From positions 1 through 12,898 of the forward strand of contig CATOLK010000019.1 of NCBI GenBank assembly GCA_951801155.1: DNA of 12,898 nucleotides, given 5' to 3'. This document shows, one piece after another, positions 1 to 5,154 of this stretch. The position numbers were made by a program, and so were the translations under genes. Under the pieces are notes generated by a model. That model was not told the DNA's origin, did no database searches, and worked only from the letters and a program-made list of their open reading frames with translations. Source of the stretch: an uncultured Rickettsiales bacterium. GTDB taxonomy: Bacteria > Pseudomonadota > Alphaproteobacteria > Rickettsiales > UBA1997. Positions within the stretch are counted from its first letter, which is position 1, and each line of letters opens with the position of its first letter.

Positions 1-25
1 TATTTAATATTCTTTATATTGCTGG

Positions 26-81
26 ATTCCACATTAAGATTTTCTAGTAAGACAAGCTTACAAGAAAATCTAATCTGGAAT
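26..81. repeat. Palindromic intergenic repeat, full copy (left edge)
   Basis: This is an imperfect palindrome. GATTTTCT (38-45) and GTAAG (47-51) pair with CTTAC (57-61) and AGAAAATC (63-70) around a 5-nt ACAAG loop, with one A-A mismatch. The pairing extends outward to ATTCC (26-30) with GGAAT (77-81). It is followed by TGACGTAAATAA. The same sequence appears inverted at the right edge of the window with one substitution over about 55 nt. It could fold in DNA or RNA and may act as a transcript end after the Sel1-repeat gene, but that role is only inferred. No transposase is visible. Confidence 0.85.
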
Positions 82-110
82 GACGTAAATAAAGGGAAAT
101 TAACAAAATA

Positions 111-161
111 AACAAGCTTATTAAGAAATTTTAATCTGGAATGACGCAAATAACGGAAAAT
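111..161. repeat. Palindromic intergenic repeat, partial copy
   Basis: A second, half copy of the element at 26-81. ACAAGCTTA, a diverged AAGAAATTTTAATCTGGAAT segment and then GACGCAAATAACGGAAAATC match the right half of the full copy and its downstream flank. The left arm of the hairpin is missing, so this copy is probably eroded. Positions 162-265 contain no gene or further structure that I can support. Confidence 0.75.
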
Positions 162-265
162 CAAAAAAATAACAAATCCAACAAAAAAAGAAAGACATAA
201 AAATAAAATTATTAAATATATATAGAAAATAAGAATAGTTTTATGCAGGAAGTTTATTACATTTA

Positions 266-2818
266 TTATACTAAATTAATTTCTACTTTTTGTTCTTGTT
301 GAATATCAACATTTGCACTATTAAGGCTCTTATTAAGAGTATCACTAATACAATTAATAAAGATTAATTTGTTTTTTTCGTTATTAATATCAACCGTTTT
401 ACTGGAATCTATTAATTTAGAAATATTAGACAAATTATCCAAAAATTGTTTTTGTTCTTTAGGATGATTACTAATTGCATCATTCATAGTTTTTAAAAAT
501 TCTGTAACCTGTTTGCCAATCTCGTTTGAATTTTTAAGAGTAGTTTTATCTTGCACTTCTTTGTTTATTTTATCATCTCCAATCATATTAGTATAGTATA
601 ATTTAACAAAATCAGCAACTTTCTCGTATTCTTGATTTACATTATTATCTTTATTTTTTTTTATATTTTTACTATATTTTTCAATATCTGAAATTGTATT
701 TCTCACATTTGTTACTGTTTCAAAAGAATTTTTAATTGCGTCATTTAACTCATTAGAATTTGTTTTCTCTTTATTATTTGTTTTATCAAGATATTTTAAT
801 TCAATGTCTTTATTATTAGAAATTTCTTTATAGGCTTCGAAAGGATTTGTTTTAAACTTTACTAAAAGATCAACTATTCCATCTTTACCAAGCATATCAC
901 AATTATTAATTACAATTGCTCCATTTTTGAAAAATTCATACACTTCTTCGTTACCCATTCTTTTTAATTGATCCATAAAAAATCCACCTTCTTCAAAAGA
1001 AATTGTAAGTTTACCACCATCAACATTTGGAGAATAATTTATACTTCCACCAAAACCTTTATATTGTTTATCACCTACACTAACTTCTGAGATAGTTGCT
1101 TTTAAAAATTCTTTATTTTCTAATAAATCCTTTTTTTCGGGAATTTCTTTCATCATATCGTTTAGTTTTTCAACTGATATACTACCTTTTTCTTTACTTA
1201 AAAATTGTAATAAATCATTAATTCTTTTTGTTGCTTTTTCTAGACGCTCTTTATTATCATTGTAATTATTACACAATTGATTCGGTTCTTTATATTTTTC
1301 TTCTTTCCTTTCTATTTCTTCTTTTTTCCCCGTTTCTATTCCATGAATTAATTTTTCTAGATCATTTTTAGCTTTTTCATCTCCCAATTCTATTGCCTTT
1401 TCTAAGAATCTTTTTGCTTTTTTAAAATCTTTTTCTATAAAATCATCTTCACCAATTTCATAAGAATAGGCAAAATCCCTCAAAACTGTTTTATCTGCTT
1501 CTATAGCCTCTTTATATAATTGATTTGCTTTTTCATCATTTTTTTCAACACCTATTCCATTTTCATAGCAATAAGCTAAATTAATTTTAGAATAATTATC
1601 ACCATGATTTGAGGCTATTTCATAAAATTTAGCTGCTGTTTCAAGATTTTTTTCTTCTCCTTTTCCATTTTCATAGCAAAGAGCAAGATGAAAAGCAGAT
1701 AATGCATGACCATCTACAGCTGTTGCTTCTTTAAAATATTCCTTCGCTTTTTCAAAATCTTTATTATTTAGATAAATTTTTCCAAGTTCATACATAGCTT
1801 CAGTATTATTATGTTCGGCAGCCGTTTCATAATATTTAATAGCTTTTTCTTCGTTTCTATCAGTTCCTTTACCATTTTCATAAAAGAAAGCAGAATTCAT
1901 ACACGCCTCAACATTACCTAATTCTGCACCTTTTTCATAATATTTTAGTGCTTCTTTTTCATTTTTTTCGATACCTATTCCATTTTCATAACAATAACCA
2001 AGATTAGTTGTTGAATATTGATCTCCCAATTCCGTTCCTTTTTTAAAATAGTCAAATGCTTTTTGTTTATTTTCTCCGTCTTCTAAGTATTTTTCTCCAA
2101 AAAAGTTTAAAAAATAGTTTTCATATGTTTTTTCATTATTGATAATTGGTTTTCCATTTTTGTCGTACTGAAATCCCTTTTTTTCTTCAATGAAATTGAA
2201 TATATCACTTTTTATACCTGCATCCAATGCATTATCTTGTTTATAAATTTCCGCTAAAATAATTAAAGCATTTTCATCGTTTTCCTTAGCTTTTTCCCAA
2301 ATAGAATCTAATATTTCTTTTTTTTTATTTTTGTCTTCTTTATTTTTGTCTTCTTTATTTTGAAAGTAAATATTAACCAATTCTGACAAAGCATTTTGAT
2401 TATTTTCTTTAAGTGCTGTTTTAAGGATGTTTAATATTCCTTTTTTATTTTCTTCATTTTTGCTGTTTTTGTAAATATCACCAAGTCTTAATATTGCAGG
2501 TTTATTACCTTTTTTAACCAATGCTTCGTAACATTCTATTGCTTTTTTTTCATCTTTATATTCTTCATTTTTTTCATAAATACCAGCTAAATTAAATAAA
2601 GCCACATTACTATTATTTTTTGCCGCTATTTCATAACATTCTATTGCCTTTTTTATATTTGTTTTTTTTTCAATACTTATTCCGTATTCATAATTATGTC
2701 CAAGTTCATTTAACGCTTTATTATAATCTTCTTCTGCAATTTTTGTTATATTCCCTTGAGTTTCCTCATTGAAATCTTTTAATTTTTTCTCTAAAAAATT
2801 ACTTATTTCTTCACTCAT
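266..2818 (-). CDS. Large Sel1-repeat protein with novel C-terminal domain (effector-like)
   Basis: A protein of 850 residues. Numbering below is from an in-frame upstream ATG at 2830, which would give 854. Sel1-like/TPR helical repeats run from about 36 to 490. The clearest units, at about 272-307, 308-343, 376-413 and 414-447, carry the pattern LGYCYENGIG, then a KA-x-x-YY/FYE helix. Such repeats form protein-binding superhelices. A KEDKN tandem repeat sits at 159-168. A lysine/glutamate-rich linker (about 500-515) leads to a C-terminal domain (about 520-854) with GFGG at 592-595, which is also found on the ankyrin-like protein at 5155-8118. No signal peptide or membrane segment is seen. 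The start at 2818 was chosen because GGAGAG (2828-2823) lies 4 nt upstream of that ATG, whereas the upstream ATG has no such site. The role is unknown. By family analogy it could be a host-interaction protein, but no secretion signal proves this. Confidence 0.85.
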   Translation of the reverse strand: MSEEISNFLEKKLKDFNEETQGNITKIAEEDYNKALNELGHNYEYGISIEKKTNIKKAIECYEIAAKNNSNVALFNLAGIYEKNEEYKDEKKAIECYEALVKKGNKPAILRLGDIYKNSKNEENKKGILNILKTALKENNQNALSELVNIYFQNKEDKNKEDKNKKKEILDSIWEKAKENDENALIILAEIYKQDNALDAGIKSDIFNFIEEKKGFQYDKNGKPIINNEKTYENYFLNFFGEKYLEDGENKQKAFDYFKKGTELGDQYSTTNLGYCYENGIGIEKNEKEALKYYEKGAELGNVEACMNSAFFYENGKGTDRNEEKAIKYYETAAEHNNTEAMYELGKIYLNNKDFEKAKEYFKEATAVDGHALSAFHLALCYENGKGEEKNLETAAKFYEIASNHGDNYSKINLAYCYENGIGVEKNDEKANQLYKEAIEADKTVLRDFAYSYEIGEDDFIEKDFKKAKRFLEKAIELGDEKAKNDLEKLIHGIETGKKEEIERKEEKYKEPNQLCNNYNDNKERLEKATKRINDLLQFLSKEKGSISVEKLNDMMKEIPEKKDLLENKEFLKATISEVSVGDKQYKGFGGSINYSPNVDGGKLTISFEEGGFFMDQLKRMGNEEVYEFFKNGAIVINNCDMLGKDGIVDLLVKFKTNPFEAYKEISNNKDIELKYLDKTNNKEKTNSNELNDAIKNSFETVTNVRNTISDIEKYSKNIKKNKDNNVNQEYEKVADFVKLYYTNMIGDDKINKEVQDKTTLKNSNEIGKQVTEFLKTMNDAISNHPKEQKQFLDNLSNISKLIDSSKTVDINNEKNKLIFINCISDTLNKSLNSANVDIQQEQKVEINLV
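2324..2361 (-). repeat. 15-bp in-frame tandem repeat inside the Sel1-repeat gene
   Basis: On the plus strand the unit tttatttttgtcttc occurs twice in direct tandem (2324-2338 and 2339-2353), followed by half a unit. On the coding strand it encodes repeated Asn-Lys-Glu-Asp-Lys. Since 15 is a multiple of three, copy-number change would lengthen or shorten a charged linker without breaking the frame. Confidence 0.8.
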
Positions 2819-2822
2819 ATTA

Positions 2823-2828
2823 CTCTCC
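2823..2828 (-). promoter_or_regulatory. Ribosome binding site that fixes the Sel1-protein start
   Basis: GGAGAG on the minus strand lies 4 nt before the ATG at 2818. It falls inside codons 2-3 of the longer reading starting at 2830, so the shorter protein is the better supported product. Confidence 0.7.
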
Positions 2829-2857
2829 ATAAAACAATTAATAAAAATTATATAATA

Positions 2858-2885
2858 ATTATTAATTATAAATATATATTGTCAA
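2858..2885 (-). promoter_or_regulatory. Sigma70-type promoter for the Sel1-repeat gene
   Basis: On the minus strand a perfect TTGACA (2885-2880) is followed after 16 bp by AATAAT (2863-2858), a 5/6 match to the -10 consensus. A TATAAT also lies closer in, at 2870-2865, but its 9-bp spacing is too short. The predicted transcript would start about 35 nt before the ATG at 2818. Confidence 0.6.
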
Positions 2886-2954
2886 TAGGTTTTTGTAATT
2901 TTGGAATTATTTAATTTTTATATTTTTTAACAACATTTTTACATAAAAACTATA

Positions 2955-4007
2955 CTATTTTACAAAAAACAAAACAACTTTTACAAAAATCAATGAAAAA
3001 ACTATCCCAACTATCGCTTTATTTAAATCAACTATAATTTTAGCTATTGAAGCCTTCATATTTCTACCAGAAGCAAATAAACTTGATTCCACATAGGTCA
3101 TTGCTAATTCTTTACCAGCCAACAATCCCAAAAATACCCAAGTGGTTGTTAAAGGCACATTACTAAAAAACTGTAAATATAATAATATTATTGCAAAAAT
3201 TAGATTAAAAATTGTCACTGTTTTTTTATTATTAGAATCTCTTTTTTCTTTAATTATTTTTTCAATTTTTCCGCCACTATTATTTATAAGTAAATACAGA
3301 ATAAAAATAATAATCATATTAAAAATTATTAACTCATAAATATTAAATTGTCTATCAACAAAAACCACGAAAACACAAATACTTAAAATATTCCAAGCCA
3401 TCCAAACCAAAGCTGTTGTTATATATTCAGCAATATTCCATAATCTATTTAAATCTTCAGATGTATTTTTAATCTTATTTATAAAATTTTTATAAATAAA
3501 ACTCCAAATAAAAAAAGAGACTATAAATGCTAAAAAATAGCTTGTAATTGTTTTTGTTATCATAATGTGTATAGTATTACTTGTACTAAAAAGAGGAATT
3601 ATAAGAAAAGTTGCACTTACAGGAATACCATATTTTGTAAAAATATTCAATAAAAGTGGAATAAGTATGATAACTATATCTAGATCTTTTTGATATTCAA
3701 TATTTTTTAATAAAGAATAATCAACTTCACCTTCATATATAAACCAAGAAATTAAAGTAGTTATGATAAAAGAAAAACTGAGAAAAATCCAATTAATCTT
3801 AGATCTTTTTTTATTATTTACTATAAAAGAACCTATAGTTTGAATATAATTGTTTCCAATAACTGTATAACTACTAACAGCAATCATAAACCAATTAAAA
3901 AAAAGTCCAAGATTAACAATATTACCTAATAAAAACACAAATATTAACAATAAGTTAAATTTATCTTTAAAAATAATATCAAAGTGTTTTTTTATATTTT
4001 TTCTCAT
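2955..4007 (-). CDS. Multi-pass membrane protein with PiT-transporter-like motifs
   Basis: A 350-residue integral membrane protein with about nine or ten hydrophobic segments, for example near 17-42, 70-92, 108-125, 128-142, 153-172, 193-217, 223-242, 264-282, 285-300 and 329-349. Two related motifs, GIPVSATF (127-134) and NVPLTTTW (283-290), sit in the two halves. They recall the G-x-P-[VI]-S-[TS]-T-H signature repeated in PiT-family inorganic phosphate permeases, which have an inverted-duplicate fold. The second motif is followed by a GLLAGKELAM stretch. The histidine expected after the Ser/Thr run in PiT is replaced by Phe or Trp, and I do not see the N-terminal G-x-N-D motif, so phosphate transport is not established. 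It lies 23 nt downstream of the YfgM-like gene on the same strand and is probably co-transcribed with it. A transporter role is inference. Confidence 0.6.
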   Translation of the reverse strand: MRKNIKKHFDIIFKDKFNLLLIFVFLLGNIVNLGLFFNWFMIAVSSYTVIGNNYIQTIGSFIVNNKKRSKINWIFLSFSFIITTLISWFIYEGEVDYSLLKNIEYQKDLDIVIILIPLLLNIFTKYGIPVSATFLIIPLFSTSNTIHIMITKTITSYFLAFIVSFFIWSFIYKNFINKIKNTSEDLNRLWNIAEYITTALVWMAWNILSICVFVVFVDRQFNIYELIIFNMIIIFILYLLINNSGGKIEKIIKEKRDSNNKKTVTIFNLIFAIILLYLQFFSNVPLTTTWVFLGLLAGKELAMTYVESSLFASGRNMKASIAKIIVDLNKAIVGIVFSLIFVKVVLFFVK

Positions 4008-4030
4008 TTTTAATATCTTTACATAAAAAA

Positions 4031-4663
4031 TTAATTAAAATTTACTAAATATTGATTTATTCTATCGGTAAAATTTTTATCCAAATCTCTTTTTAAAAGT
4101 TCATTGAATACTTTTTTAGATTCTTCATCTTTTCCCTGATTTTTTAAAAATAAGGCTTTTTGTTCCAAAACAAGATTTAATACTGGATTTTTACTATTTT
4201 CTAATAATTTTATAAGATCTTCAATATCTTTGGTATTTCTATTAAGATTAATTTTTAAAACTAATAAATTTAAACCTGCATAATATTTAAAAAATAATTC
4301 TTTTTCATTTTCAAAAATATCATTATAAATTTTTTCAATCATTTCATTTTCATTATCATCTAAAATAGCAATTAAATTTAAACCAGCAAAAGTTTTTGAT
4401 ATTCTTGGAACTTTACTATTGAAATAAATTTTTTTTAGTTCTTCCTTTTGATTTTCAGATTCTATAATTTTAAAAATTTTATCATTATATTGTTGTATTC
4501 TATTTAATTTATATATATTAAAAGACATATAAAATATACTTGCTACCAAAATGATAAAAATTATTGCAATTATTGAGTTTATGTTTCTAATAAAAAAATG
4601 TTTAATGTTATCTTTTTTAACATCATATTTTAATTCGTTTATAAAATTACTTTCTGTTGACAT
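4031..4663 (-). CDS. YfgM-like single-anchor TPR membrane protein
   Basis: A protein of 210 residues. A charged cytoplasmic N-terminus (FINELKYDVKKDNIKHFF, 7-24) precedes a single membrane segment (about 29-50), followed by a helical TPR-like region (about 60-207). This layout, and the pattern of an F-x-x-E-x-x-x-[DE]-V-[RK]-x-D-x-[LI] N-terminus before the anchor, matches the alphaproteobacterial TPR_21/YfgM family (annotated DUF2659 in some Rickettsiales). Escherichia coli YfgM works at the inner membrane with the SecYEG translocon and periplasmic chaperones. That role here is by analogy. Visible TPR-like pairs lie at about 122-155 (FFKYYAGLNLLVLKINL) and 160-192. In many alphaproteobacteria this gene sits beside bamB and der, but neither is adjacent here. 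Its start codon abuts the divergent promoter region of the HIT gene. Confidence 0.65.
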   Translation of the reverse strand: MSTESNFINELKYDVKKDNIKHFFIRNINSIIAIIFIILVASIFYMSFNIYKLNRIQQYNDKIFKIIESENQKEELKKIYFNSKVPRISKTFAGLNLIAILDDNENEMIEKIYNDIFENEKELFFKYYAGLNLLVLKINLNRNTKDIEDLIKLLENSKNPVLNLVLEQKALFLKNQGKDEESKKVFNELLKRDLDKNFTDRINQYLVNFN

Positions 4664-4695
4664 ATATTTTTAAAAATTTATTATAACTTTATAAT
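4657..4695 (+). promoter_or_regulatory. Divergent promoter region, HIT gene / YfgM-like gene
   Basis: On the plus strand TTGACA (4657-4662) and TATTAT (4679-4684, 5/6 match) are separated by 16 bp and would start transcription about 20 nt before the HIT ATG. The -35 box overlaps the start codon of the divergent YfgM-like gene. On the minus strand a TATAAT (4685-4680) is placed to serve that gene, though I see no good -35 box for it. Only 49 bp separate the two starts, so the two promoters must compete for the same DNA. Confidence 0.5.
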
Positions 4696-4712
4696 AAATT
4701 TTAATATTTAAA

Positions 4713-5048
4713 ATGCAAAGAAAATATGAAGAAAATAATATTTTCCAAAAAATAATTAATAGGGAATTACCAGCAAAAATACATTACGAAGATGAAAAAG
4801 TAATTTGTTTTTATGATATAAATCCTAAAGCACCAATACATCTTTTATTGATACCTAAGGAAGGTTTTGTTTCTTTTAATGATTTTGTAAAAAATTCCGA
4901 TGATGGAGATATAGCATATTTTTTTAAGACTGCGCAAAAAATAGCAGAAAATTTGGATGTAAAATCGTATAGAATTGTAGCAAACTGTGGTGAAGAAGCT
5001 GGTCAAGTGGTTTTTCATTTTCACTTGCATATTATGGGATATAGGTAG
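4713..5048 (+). CDS. HIT-family (histidine triad) nucleotide hydrolase, HinT type
   Basis: A protein of 111 residues, the usual length for HinT-type HIT proteins, which hydrolyse purine nucleoside phosphoramidates and acyl-adenylates. The N-terminal NIFQKIINRELPAKIHYED (9-27), the DINPKAP nucleotide-site segment (35-41) and the HLLLIPK strand (43-49) are all as expected. The histidine triad is H102-F-H104-L-H106 followed by IMG, a complete active site. Between the Gln of GQ and the triad, where many relatives have S/E-V-P/F, it reads VVF, a normal variation. The only in-frame ATG ahead of the conserved region is the one used. No clear Shine-Dalgarno precedes it, and the leader is short. It stands alone, divergent from the YfgM-like gene and upstream of an independently promoted gene. 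Cytoplasmic. Confidence 0.93.
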   Translation: MQRKYEENNIFQKIINRELPAKIHYEDEKVICFYDINPKAPIHLLLIPKEGFVSFNDFVKNSDDGDIAYFFKTAQKIAENLDVKSYRIVANCGEEAGQVVFHFHLHIMGYR

Positions 5049-5093
5049 TTTCCCTATAAGGAATAAATATCAAGAAATATAATAAAAAGTGTA

Positions 5094-5121
5094 TTGACAT
5101 TTACAAAAATTATGGTATAAT
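5094..5121 (+). promoter_or_regulatory. Perfect consensus sigma70 promoter for the ankyrin-like gene
   Basis: TTGACA (5094-5099), a 16-bp spacer, then TATAAT (5116-5121), with TG at 5113-5114 forming an extended -10. The predicted start is near 5128, giving a leader of about 27 nt. AAGGA (5145-5149) lies 5 nt before the ATG. Such a match suggests strong, largely constitutive transcription unless a repressor acts. Confidence 0.8.
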
Positions 5122-5154
5122 AAAGATATTATTAATTAACTGTTAAGGAAAAAA

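Noticed and set aside
1..161. CRISPR array suspected from the spaced repeats at the left edge
   Set aside because: Only one full and one partial copy, the copies are diverged, and the same element recurs inverted at the far end; it is a dispersed palindromic repeat.
3142..3339. 65-codon plus-strand reading frame
   Set aside because: It lies wholly inside the opposite-strand membrane protein gene, has low-complexity composition and no ribosome site.
4845..5030. 61-codon minus-strand reading frame inside the HIT gene
   Set aside because: It is antisense to the intact histidine triad; no supporting signal.
5041..5057. Short ATAGG/CCTAT hairpin at the end of the HIT gene as a terminator
   Set aside because: Only 5 bp of stem and no U-run follows.
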